Positions 43,154 to 51,046 of a stretch of 64,000 nucleotides of DNA are shown here, in pieces. Source of the stretch: Kribbella sp. VKM Ac-2568 (lineage in GTDB: Bacteria > Actinomycetota > Actinomycetes > Propionibacteriales > Kribbellaceae); the NCBI RefSeq assembly GCF_004345365.1, contig NZ_SLVF01000010.1, positions 124,001-188,000 of the forward strand. Direction: 5' to 3'. Position 1 is the stretch's first letter. Each line of letters begins with the position of its first letter. The translations under genes and the position numbers were made by a program. The notes beneath the pieces were generated by a model. It searched no databases. It saw only the letters and a list, made by a program, of their open reading frames with translations, and had not been told where the DNA came from.

Positions 43154-43372
43154 ATGAACGTGGAAACGCAGTTCGTGCGCGCGATGGTCGGCTACGCGCT
43201 GGCGCGGGCCCACAACCAGCGGGCCAAGGCGCGCGGCGGCCGCAACGAGCTCGGTGCCTCCGCGCTGGAGTGGGCCATCATCTCGGCCATTCTCGTCGCC
43301 GCCGCACTGGCGATCGGCCTGGTGGTCCGGGGCGTGATCGACAAGCGCACGGGCGAGATCCAGAACGGCTGA
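43154..43372 (+). CDS. flp: Flp-type (type IVb) pilin
   Basis: 72 residues, ATG at 43154 behind GGGAAGG. A long positively charged leader (about 1-33) is followed by ELGASALEWAIISAILVAAA, one hydrophobic helix (about 38-59) and a very short tail. This is the layout of actinobacterial Flp pilins, with the E of ALEW in the expected place after the processing site. The main pilin candidate of the cluster. Confidence 0.83.
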   Translation: MNVETQFVRAMVGYALARAHNQRAKARGGRNELGASALEWAIISAILVAAALAIGLVVRGVIDKRTGEIQNG

Positions 43373-43376
43373 TTCG

Positions 43377-43883
43377 TTGTCGCAGCGACGCCCACCGCAG
43401 CGACGTACCGCGCAGGGGAACCCGTCACGACGGAGACCTGCGCAGCAGCGGCCTTCGCGGCAAGGGTTCTGGCTGCGGAAGCGGTCGGAGCGGGGGGCCA
43501 CCTCGCTCGAGCTGGCGATCCTCGCGCCGTCGATCCTGGCGCTGATCTTCATCTCGATCCAGACCGCGCTGTGGCTGTACGGACGGTCGGTGGCGTTGAA
43601 CGCCGCGCAGGAAGGCGTCTCGCGACTGAGGCTCGTCCAGCCGCCGCTGTACACCACGGCGATCGGTGAAGGGGTCCGGGCCGACATCGAGGCGTACGCG
43701 CAGCAGCTCGGCGGCAACAGCCTCGGCAACGCGAAGGTGGCGATGCCGGCCTACAACAACCCTGAAGGCATGGTGTCGTTCACCGTCACCGGCGACACCG
43801 TCTCGCTGGTCCCGGGCCTGAAGCTGACAGTGAGCCGGACCGCCACGGGCCCGATCGAAGAATTCGAAGCCGACGACAAATGA
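43377..43883 (+). CDS. TadE-like pseudopilin (first copy)
   Basis: 168 residues from TTG at 43377, the only start between the pilin stop and the conserved region; translation is probably coupled to the pilin gene four bases upstream. A strongly basic, Gln/Arg-rich leader (1-39) precedes RGATSLELAILAPSILALIF, the TadE motif with its E, and a membrane helix (about 46-67). The exported domain is about 100 residues. Minor pilin of the Tad pilus. Confidence 0.85.
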   Translation: MSQRRPPQRRTAQGNPSRRRPAQQRPSRQGFWLRKRSERGATSLELAILAPSILALIFISIQTALWLYGRSVALNAAQEGVSRLRLVQPPLYTTAIGEGVRADIEAYAQQLGGNSLGNAKVAMPAYNNPEGMVSFTVTGDTVSLVPGLKLTVSRTATGPIEEFEADDK

Positions 43884-43890
43884 GTGAGGC

Positions 43891-44370
43891 ATGACCATCC
43901 TGGGGAAGCGCTACTCGCGCGCCGAGCGCGGTCCGCGGCTTCGCCGTGTCCGTGGGGAGCGGGGGACGATGGCGTTGGAGATGGTGATTCTCGCGCCCAT
44001 CCTGCTGATCCTGTTCATGTTCCTGCTGGCGTGTGGGCGCTACTTCCAGACCTCATCGCTGCTGGAGAACGCGGCCCGCGACGGCGCCCGGTCCGCCAGC
44101 CAGACCCGTTCGCTCGCCGCCGCGCAAGGCCAGGTGGACGAGGCGGTCACGCGCACGATGGACCAGGCGGTGAAGTCCTGCAAGGACAGCGCCGGCGGCA
44201 CCATCACCACCGCCTTCGCCGCGGGGTCGCCGCTCTCCGTCGAGGTCACCTGCACGATCAACTACCGCGACCTCGGGCTGCTCGGTATTGGTGGCGACAC
44301 CACGATCACCAAGAAGTTCAGCTCGTCGGTCGACCCGTATCGGGGGGTGCGCGATGGCAGCCAACCCTGA
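43891..44370 (+). CDS. TadE-like pseudopilin (second copy)
   Basis: 159 residues, ATG at 43891. Basic leader, then RGTMALEMVILAPILLILFM as the TadE motif and membrane helix (about 29-47), then an exported domain with two Cys (CKDS and VTCTINY) that could form a disulfide. Overlaps the next gene by 17 bp. Confidence 0.88.
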   Translation: MTILGKRYSRAERGPRLRRVRGERGTMALEMVILAPILLILFMFLLACGRYFQTSSLLENAARDGARSASQTRSLAAAQGQVDEAVTRTMDQAVKSCKDSAGGTITTAFAAGSPLSVEVTCTINYRDLGLLGIGGDTTITKKFSSSVDPYRGVRDGSQP

Positions 44371-45154
44371 CCCCCGCCGGGGACTGCTAGGCCGGGTCCG
44401 GGAGTTCGTCCGGGTGGATGCTCCCGGCAACCATCGCGGCGCGCTCAGTCCCGCCGTCGCGATCCTCGCGGTGATGATCTTCACCCTGGCCGGCCTCGTG
44501 ATCGACGGCGGCCGCCAACTCGGCGCCAAGTCCCGCGCGGTCGGCTACGCCCAGGAGGCCGCCCGCGTCGGGGCCGCCACGATCCAACTCAACTCCGACG
44601 AGGCCAAGATCGACGTCGCCAAGGCCGGTACGGCGATCGCCGCGTTCTGCGCCCAGGTGAGCTCCAACGACCCCGCGGTCACCAAGTGCGCCGCCACCAA
44701 GGTGACCGACGAACTGGTCGACATCTCGGTGGAGATCAACAACAAGACCACCTTCCTCGGCATGGTCGGCAAGCCGAGCCTGCTGGCGAAGGGCACCGGC
44801 CAGGCGCATGCGGAGCAAGGGGTGAAGAAGGCGGACGACAGCCCGAAGATCCCGCCGATCGTCGTCGGCACCACCAACGACCTCCCCGGCGTTCCCGTGA
44901 CGGACACCGCCGTCCCGCCGACGCTCGACATCCCGTGCCCCGAATGGACGATCGGCTCGCCCACCCCGGTCTGGACGATCTCGTTCCCCCTCCCGCCAAC
45001 CTGCACCCCGAGCATCACCCCGAGCCCGGACCCCACGGACACCACTCCGGGGACCCCAGGGACGCCGGGCACCCCGGACACGCCGTCGACCGGCGGCGGC
45101 GCACCGAGTGGCGCGGGCCTGCCGAAGAACTCCGTCCCACCGGGTCTGGGCTGA
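44354..45154 (+). CDS. TadG-like secreted pilus-assembly protein
   Basis: 266 residues from ATG at 44354. It has the N-terminal GALSPAVAILAVMIFTLAGL helix (about 32-51) of TadG-type putative Flp-pilus assembly proteins and a periplasm-side helical/beta region. The C-terminal tail (about 190-266) is Pro/Thr/Gly-rich, with TPGTPGTPGTPDTPSTGGG, probably spanning the cell wall. Shorter than proteobacterial TadG and lacking a VWA domain. Followed directly by a lipoprotein gene. Confidence 0.8.
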   Translation: MAANPDPRRGLLGRVREFVRVDAPGNHRGALSPAVAILAVMIFTLAGLVIDGGRQLGAKSRAVGYAQEAARVGAATIQLNSDEAKIDVAKAGTAIAAFCAQVSSNDPAVTKCAATKVTDELVDISVEINNKTTFLGMVGKPSLLAKGTGQAHAEQGVKKADDSPKIPPIVVGTTNDLPGVPVTDTAVPPTLDIPCPEWTIGSPTPVWTISFPLPPTCTPSITPSPDPTDTTPGTPGTPGTPDTPSTGGGAPSGAGLPKNSVPPGLG

Positions 45155-45192
45155 TGCGCCCGTTCCCGTCGCACTCAGAAGGAGCAGCACTC

Positions 45193-45885
45193 GTGCGAGA
45201 CCCAGGCTCTCTCGGCCGAAGCGCCCGTGGCGCCCGCGCCCGTCGCCGCGGCGTACAGGCGTCGGCTGTTGTCGTCGCTGCGGCGATCCTCCTGACAGCC
45301 TGCGGCGGACCTGAACAGAACAAGGGCGGGTTGCCTGTCGGCGTTGACGATGGCGGCTCCGCGAGCCCGTCCGGCGCACCGACGGCAACCACGTCGGCGA
45401 CCACCGCAGTACCGACCGAGCCGACCACGACGGCGGTTCCGCGGAGGGCGGCGCAGGTGACCGTGGTTCCGGGGAACTTCGGCGACAACCCTGCCGTCCA
45501 AGGCCTCGTGAAAAACTACCCGGTCTACTTCAGCGCGCTGGTCGCCCGGGACTCGAACATCATCAAGGACTCGTTCCCGGCGTTCTTCTACGCCGACACG
45601 TCGCTGGGGATCAACGAGGCCAAGGCGAACGGCTGGGTGATGAAGCCACCCGGCAGCGTCGTTGTCGTCGGCATCCAACAGCAGCCGTACGGCGTGACGC
45701 GGGTGAAGACCTGCCGCTCGCAGAGTACGCAGTACTGGAACCCGAAGGCGAAGGCGTGGACCCTCGTCACGCCGAAGGGGTCGCCCCAGGCCCTGGACAT
45801 GATCGAGACCGGGCTGGGCTGGACGATGTACCGGGTGGCCCCGACGGGCAAGATCAACTGCTCGAGGGTGCGATATCCGGCCTAG
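45193..45885 (+). CDS. Lipoprotein of the Tad cluster (unknown function)
   Basis: 230 residues from GTG at 45193, chosen for the AAGGAG site upstream; an ATG at 45154 sharing a base with the previous stop is the alternative. A twin-Arg/Lys-rich N-terminus and hydrophobic core end in the lipobox LTAC, so Cys37 is lipidated. After a Ser/Thr/Pro-rich spacer comes a compact domain (about 85-230) with a Cys pair, possibly related to the NTF2-like fold of actinobacterial lipoproteins, which I cannot confirm. Confidence 0.78.
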   Translation: MRDPGSLGRSARGARARRRGVQASAVVVAAAILLTACGGPEQNKGGLPVGVDDGGSASPSGAPTATTSATTAVPTEPTTTAVPRRAAQVTVVPGNFGDNPAVQGLVKNYPVYFSALVARDSNIIKDSFPAFFYADTSLGINEAKANGWVMKPPGSVVVVGIQQQPYGVTRVKTCRSQSTQYWNPKAKAWTLVTPKGSPQALDMIETGLGWTMYRVAPTGKINCSRVRYPA

Positions 45886-45993
45886 GTCAGAACACGAATC
45901 GTGATTCAAAGGGAGTGGTCAGGGCACCATTTGGCGGGCATGATGCCCCTGGTCGAAGGTAACCTGCGGGTACGACGAGACTACGGAGTGAGG

Positions 45994-46941
45994 ATGCGCA
46001 ACCGGGTAGGTCGTGGGCTGATCGCGCTCAGTGCTGTGTTCGCGCTGCTGATGGCAGTGCCCGCCTCGACCGCGATGGCCGCGGATGGTGAGACCACGCA
46101 GGTCGGCAATCGTTCTTGCAGCATGTACGTCAACTCGACCGGCTTCGGGGCGTACTGCAGCTCCGGACACGAGTACGCCGGTACCGGCGTACCCATCCCG
46201 ACCTGGCGTCAGCGCCTCAACGGCAACATCTTCATCCCGTGCCGGGACTTCCCGGTCCCGGCCGGTATCGAGCTGCCGGCGCCGCCCGAAGGCAAGACCT
46301 GGGTGTTGCGCCTGACCCTGGTCGACTACAACCTGAACCGGAACGACGGCGGCAACAAGGTGCACGTCGAGCAGACGATCGTGCCTGTCTCCGAAGCCGA
46401 GCAGGAGCAGTGCCCGAACAAGGGCTACATGGACGTGTTCTGGCGGCATTTCAACAACACCTACCCGGCGCCGGCTCTCCAGGTGAAGCCGACCTACACG
46501 CCGCGGGTGAACGTGCCGGCGTACTTCTCCCTCACGCGCGACAGCTCGTTCATGCAGAGGAACGAGATCGGCAACAATCCGTACAGCGCCTACTGGTACG
46601 GCAACCGCAACCTGACGATGCGGGCGATGGTCAGCAGGATGACGGTGGATCCCGGGGACGGTACGCCGCCGTTCACCTGCCTGATGGGCACCGGACGGGC
46701 CGACGCCGACTACGACGGCTACGACGAGACAGCTGATCCGTTCCACCAGCTGAGCACGTGCAAGCACAAGTACACGCGGTCGAGTGCGAACCAGCCCGAC
46801 GGCATGTACACGGTGAAGCTCACCATCACGTGGGAGGTCTCCTACTGGGTGGGTCCGCCGCGCTGGCAGACCCTCGGTGAGGCCGACGTCCACGCGGTGC
46901 AGCGGCTGCCAGTGCAGGAAGTGCAGGCTATCGGTGGGTAA
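45994..46941 (+). CDS. Secreted protein with PKD-like and calcium-loop-like features
   Basis: 315 residues from ATG at 45994, with GGAGTGAGG just upstream. Signal peptide 1 to about 29 (cleavage near TAMA-AD). The mature part has several Cys and, at about residues 232-245, GRADADYDGYDE, a DxDxDG calcium-loop pattern. After it comes CKHKYTRS, then DGMYTVKLTITWEVSYW, the ending typical of PKD domains. Position in the Tad cluster suggests a pilus-associated or cell-surface protein. Family not recognised. Confidence 0.75.
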   Translation: MRNRVGRGLIALSAVFALLMAVPASTAMAADGETTQVGNRSCSMYVNSTGFGAYCSSGHEYAGTGVPIPTWRQRLNGNIFIPCRDFPVPAGIELPAPPEGKTWVLRLTLVDYNLNRNDGGNKVHVEQTIVPVSEAEQEQCPNKGYMDVFWRHFNNTYPAPALQVKPTYTPRVNVPAYFSLTRDSSFMQRNEIGNNPYSAYWYGNRNLTMRAMVSRMTVDPGDGTPPFTCLMGTGRADADYDGYDETADPFHQLSTCKHKYTRSSANQPDGMYTVKLTITWEVSYWVGPPRWQTLGEADVHAVQRLPVQEVQAIGG

Positions 46942-46965
46942 GGGTGGGGCGATGGAGGGACGACG

Positions 46966-49962
46966 ATGGTGAAGACCAGTGATCCGCTGCGGTCCGCGCG
47001 GTTGCCGCAGCGGAAGGGCGGTGGCGCGGCCGACCGGCTCAAGGGTTTCGTGTCGCTGCTGGCGATCTTCGCGATCGTCGGCGGGGTGCCGTATGTCCTG
47101 CTCAACTTCTTCGGCACGCCGTGGCCGGACCAGATGCCGACCCGCGACGTGCTGTTCAGCGAGCTCAGCATCGAGACCGTGCTCGGCATCATCGGTTTCT
47201 TCATCTGGGTCGCCTGGCTGCACTTCGTCATCTGCCTGATCGCCGAGGCGGTCGCGGAGGCCCGCGGCCACGGGTTGTCGCCACGCATCCCGCTCGGCGG
47301 TGGTTCGCAGACACTGGCTCGCCGGCTCGTCTCCGGTGTCGTCCTGATCGCGGGTGCCGCGAGTGTCACGCTCCCGGTCGCGAACGCGGTCACCACCAGC
47401 GTCGCCACGCCGACCTCGGTGAGTGTGGCCCAGGGCAACGACAACAGCTCCCGCGACACGTTCCTCCAGACCGAGCCGCGGAGCAAGGTCGTCATCGGGG
47501 GCAGCACGACCACCACGCACACCGGCGTACGGACCAACAACGACCAGGCCGGTCAGGTGGTCAAGTACACCGAGGTGCGGCCGCCGCACGGGCGGAACTA
47601 CGACTGCCTGTGGGACATCGCCGAGCGGTACCTGGGCGAGGGGCGTCGGTACAAGGAGATCTACGACCTCAACAAGAACAAGCTGCAGCCGGACGGCCGC
47701 CGGCTGACCAACCCCGACCTGATCATGCCGGGTTGGCAGGTCCGCCTGCCTGCTGACGCCAAGGGGCCGGGGGTGCACACGGTCCGCGTCGCGATCGACC
47801 CGGGCACCACGAAGACCTCTCCCACGACGACGAAGTCCTCGGCGACGCCCAAGGCCCTCCCGAAGGCGACCGAGAACCGGACCGCGGAGCAGGGCGGCGG
47901 CACCGAGGAGGGCAGCCGCTGGTTCGAGGAGCAGGGCGTCGAGAAGCCGTCGTCGATCGCTATCGGCAGTGCCGCGAACGACCCGACCGCCAAGCACGCC
48001 AAGCCGGGCGACCCGGGCGTGGACTCGGTCGCCCCGCACAACCCCGGTACTACGGAGTCGCAGCCGGGTGATCCCGCCGCGGGCGGCACCAAGGTGCCCG
48101 AGGTTCTTCCGGTCTCGGCCGACGGCGGAATCAACGTGACAGAGGCCGGGATCTACGGCTTCGGCGCCACTCTGCTGGCTGCGGGACTCGCGCTGGCGCT
48201 GAAGCGGCGTCGCGGCTGGGCCCAGGGTCCTGGTCCGAAGGCGGCCGGTCATCGCCAGACCGAGGTCGGCCTGCGCCTCGCGGCAGACGTACCGACGGCT
48301 GAGTTCGTCGACAACGCGCTGCGGCAGCTCGGAGCGATCATGGTCGAGCAGGATCGCTCGATGCCGACGGTCGTCGCCGCGCTGGTGAGCGACCGGGCCC
48401 TGACGCTCGTGCTGGAGCCGGGGGAGTCGCACGCTCCGCCGCCACCGCCGTGGCAGGTGATCGCCGGCGGCAGCCGCTGGGTCCTTCGCCGGGCCTATGC
48501 CCCGGAGGGCGAGGTCAACGCGCCCGCGCCGTACCCGACGCTCGTCACGCTCGGGCAGAACGCGGACGGTGCGACGGTGCTCGTCGACCTGGACACCGCG
48601 GACGGCATCGTCAGCTTCGGTGGCGTCACCAACGCCTCGCGGGACGTCGTCGGCTCGCTGGCCGTCGAGCTCGCCACGAACCTGTGGTCCGAAGGCGCTC
48701 ACGTCAGCATGGTGGGTTTCGGCGACGACCTGTCCTCGCTGGCGCCGAGCCGGCTGAGCTACTGGGTGAAGCTCGAAGACGCCCTGCACGAGGTGACCCG
48801 GCGTACGGACGCGCAGGTGCAGGCCTGTGGCCGGCGCGACGCCGACTCGGTCGCCGAGGCCCGGATGGTGTTCCCGGACCCGATGCTGTGGGGTGCGGAG
48901 ATCATCTTCGTGTCGGCCCCGCCGTCGCAGGAGGAGGAAGAGCGGCTCGCCCGGCTGGCCTCCGACCCGAAGCGTTGCGTCGCGGTGGTCGTCGTCGGCG
49001 ACGTGATGAGCTCGCCGTGGCGCTTCGTAGTGGACGAGAAGAACCAGGCGGTCTGCCGGCTGCTCGGTCTCGAGGTCGAGGCCCACAGCATCAACCCGGC
49101 CCAGTTCGCCGACCTGATCGGGCTGTTCGAGCTGGCCGAGACGGAGGCGTTGGACAAGCGCCGGGCGGAGCAGGACATGCCGGCGTACGAGTTCTCGTCG
49201 ATGGACCTCAGCCAGCCGGCGCCGGTCGAGGTCGATCTGCTCGGCCCGGTCGAGGTCGACGCGCGCGGCGCGATCGACGACGGCCGGATCTCGCTGTCGA
49301 CCGAGATCGTCGCGTTCCTGGCCGGCCAGGACTACGGCGTCCACCCGAACGTGCTGGCCGGGGCGATCTGGCCGCGCGGCATCAGCGAGGAACTGCGCAA
49401 CGCGGCGCTGGAGCACACCCGCAACTGGGTCGGCGTGGACGCGATGTACTCCGACGAGTCCGGCCGGTGGATGCTGAACCGCAGCATCGTCCGGGTCGAC
49501 TGGGACGTGTTCCGCACGCTGGCCAAGCAGGCGTCGATGATGGACGACCCACGTGGTCCGCTGTCGACGGCGCTGAGCCTGGTGCACGGCCAGTCCTGGT
49601 CCAACCTGCCGGCCGGGCGCTACTCCTGGCTCGCTGCCTCCGGGATCGAGCGGAAGATGGCCGAGGCGGTCGTGGACGCGTCGCTGCGGCTGGCGGAGGC
49701 GAGCCTGCGCCACAACGACGGCAACATGGCCCGTACGGCGCTGCAGACCGGGCTGAGCTTCTCCCCGGCCTCTGAGGACCTGTGGCGGGCCACCCTACGA
49801 CTGGCTGCCCACTTCGGCGTCGCCACTGACGTCACTAACGTGGCGGCCCAGATGTACGCAGCCCTCACCAAGCACGGCGGCCCCCGCGGCCCCGAGGCGG
49901 AGACCGACGCCCTCGTCGACGAACTCCTCCCCGGCTACCACCGCCCAGCCGCCGTAGCCTGA
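46966..49962 (+). CDS. Membrane-anchored LysM and BTAD-domain regulator-like protein
   Basis: 998 residues, ATG at 46966 behind GAGGGACG. Membrane helices at about 28-50 and 70-95, a third at about 120-142, then a LysM domain (about 205-262, with NYDCLWDIAERYLGEGRRYK). A long Pro/Thr/Lys linker follows and a fourth helix (about 393-412) before KRRRGW. The large C-terminal region (about 430-998) should be cytoplasmic. It ends in a winged-helix-like region (about 755-850) and a bacterial transcriptional activator (BTAD/TPR) domain (about 855-990). LysM-BTAD proteins recur at actinobacterial Tad loci. A cell-wall-sensing control of pilus genes is inference. Confidence 0.85.
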   Translation: MVKTSDPLRSARLPQRKGGGAADRLKGFVSLLAIFAIVGGVPYVLLNFFGTPWPDQMPTRDVLFSELSIETVLGIIGFFIWVAWLHFVICLIAEAVAEARGHGLSPRIPLGGGSQTLARRLVSGVVLIAGAASVTLPVANAVTTSVATPTSVSVAQGNDNSSRDTFLQTEPRSKVVIGGSTTTTHTGVRTNNDQAGQVVKYTEVRPPHGRNYDCLWDIAERYLGEGRRYKEIYDLNKNKLQPDGRRLTNPDLIMPGWQVRLPADAKGPGVHTVRVAIDPGTTKTSPTTTKSSATPKALPKATENRTAEQGGGTEEGSRWFEEQGVEKPSSIAIGSAANDPTAKHAKPGDPGVDSVAPHNPGTTESQPGDPAAGGTKVPEVLPVSADGGINVTEAGIYGFGATLLAAGLALALKRRRGWAQGPGPKAAGHRQTEVGLRLAADVPTAEFVDNALRQLGAIMVEQDRSMPTVVAALVSDRALTLVLEPGESHAPPPPPWQVIAGGSRWVLRRAYAPEGEVNAPAPYPTLVTLGQNADGATVLVDLDTADGIVSFGGVTNASRDVVGSLAVELATNLWSEGAHVSMVGFGDDLSSLAPSRLSYWVKLEDALHEVTRRTDAQVQACGRRDADSVAEARMVFPDPMLWGAEIIFVSAPPSQEEEERLARLASDPKRCVAVVVVGDVMSSPWRFVVDEKNQAVCRLLGLEVEAHSINPAQFADLIGLFELAETEALDKRRAEQDMPAYEFSSMDLSQPAPVEVDLLGPVEVDARGAIDDGRISLSTEIVAFLAGQDYGVHPNVLAGAIWPRGISEELRNAALEHTRNWVGVDAMYSDESGRWMLNRSIVRVDWDVFRTLAKQASMMDDPRGPLSTALSLVHGQSWSNLPAGRYSWLAASGIERKMAEAVVDASLRLAEASLRHNDGNMARTALQTGLSFSPASEDLWRATLRLAAHFGVATDVTNVAAQMYAALTKHGGPRGPEAETDALVDELLPGYHRPAAVA

Positions 49963-49971
49963 CCCACACCA

Positions 49972-50006
49972 CGAAGCGCCCGGGGATGCATCTCCCGGGC
50001 GCTTCG
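49972..50006. terminator. Bidirectional terminator after the Tad cluster
   Basis: CGAAGCGCCCGGG (49972-49984) pairs perfectly over 13 bp with CCCGGGCGCTTCG (49994-50006), loop of nine bases, between two convergent stop codons. Confidence 0.75.
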
Positions 50007-50035
50007 CCGTCAGTACAGGTCGACTCTCAGTAATC

Positions 50036-50938
50036 TCAGAGGGTTCTGGCTGACCAGGTGTCGCAGCTGGTCATGTCGCCTGAGTCGAGGCCGGTCTTGA
50101 ACCACCTCATGCGCTGCTCGGCGGTGCCGTGGCTGAAGCTCTCGGGGTTCACCTGCCCCTGCGTCTTCTCCTGGATCCGGTCGTCACCGACCGCCGCCGC
50201 CGCGTCGAGACCGCGGCTGATGTCGTCCTCGGTCAGACCGGTGATGAAGGTCTTGCCGCTCTTGTCCGGGACCGTCGTGGCGTGGTTGGTCCAGATGCCG
50301 GCCAGGCAGTCGGCCTGTAGCTCTGACCGCACCGAGTCGGAGGTAGGGCCTTCACGGCTCTTGATCCGGCCGAGGATGCCGTACAGGTTCTGGATGTGGT
50401 GCCCGTACTCGTGCGCCACGACGTACGCTTCCGCGAAGTCGCCGCCCTTGGCGCCCAGGTCGGTCTGCAGCGTCTCGAAGAAGCCCAACTCCAGATAGAC
50501 GCGCTTGTCCGGTGGGCAGTAGAACGGCCCGACCGCGGCGGTCGCGGGGCCGCAACCGGTGTTGACCGAGTTGCTGAAGACGCGCATGGGCGCCCGGGTG
50601 TACTTCTTGCCGCGTCGAGGCAGTTCGGCGGCCCAGAAGCTCTCGATCGAGTTCTGGTAGAAGACGAACCGGCAGTCCTTGTTCGCGGCGAGGTCCTTGC
50701 CGGTCTCGCAGGAGCTCAGGTTGCCCGGGGCCGTGTTCTGAGCGGCCGGCTCGTCGCTGCCGCCTCCGCCCGGCAGGCCGCCGTTCAGCAGCAGGATGAC
50801 CACCAGCAGGATGATGCCGCCGATGCCGCCGCCCACCGGGATCATCCCGCCGGGGAGCAGTCCACCGCCGCCGCCACCGCTGCCACGGGTGTCCTCGACA
50901 CCGCTGGTGTCCAAGTCGGCGTCTGGGTTGAATTTCAC
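50036..50938 (-). CDS. Neutral zinc metallopeptidase (YpfJ family)
   Basis: 300 residues from GTG at 50938 (MKFNPDADLDTSGVEDTRG). A Gly-rich N-terminus and one membrane helix (about 35-54) are followed by the putative peptidase domain with the zinc motif HEYGHH. The later SELQADCLAGIW would supply the third ligand region. Length and the FNPDADLDTS start match the family. No Shine-Dalgarno is visible. TAGTGT lies just upstream on the minus strand, so the message may be leaderless. Substrate unknown. A reading frame extending far upstream (to 53344) runs through two other genes and was rejected. Confidence 0.9.
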   Translation of the reverse strand: MKFNPDADLDTSGVEDTRGSGGGGGGLLPGGMIPVGGGIGGIILLVVILLLNGGLPGGGGSDEPAAQNTAPGNLSSCETGKDLAANKDCRFVFYQNSIESFWAAELPRRGKKYTRAPMRVFSNSVNTGCGPATAAVGPFYCPPDKRVYLELGFFETLQTDLGAKGGDFAEAYVVAHEYGHHIQNLYGILGRIKSREGPTSDSVRSELQADCLAGIWTNHATTVPDKSGKTFITGLTEDDISRGLDAAAAVGDDRIQEKTQGQVNPESFSHGTAEQRMRWFKTGLDSGDMTSCDTWSARTL

Positions 50939-51046
50939 AGCACATACACTAGACCGCGGTGCGGGTACAGGCCGTCTTGTGACGTGGCGTCGCCGACCCG
51001 CCTTTTTTGTTGCTCGACCCGCCGACCCTGAGGACCCTGCTCCGCC

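Noticed and set aside
45919..49713. Minus-strand open frame of about 1264 codons opposite the secreted protein and LysM-BTAD genes
   Set aside because: Low-complexity Arg/His/Val composition typical of shadows, with no start signal. The sense genes have signal peptide, LysM and BTAD features.
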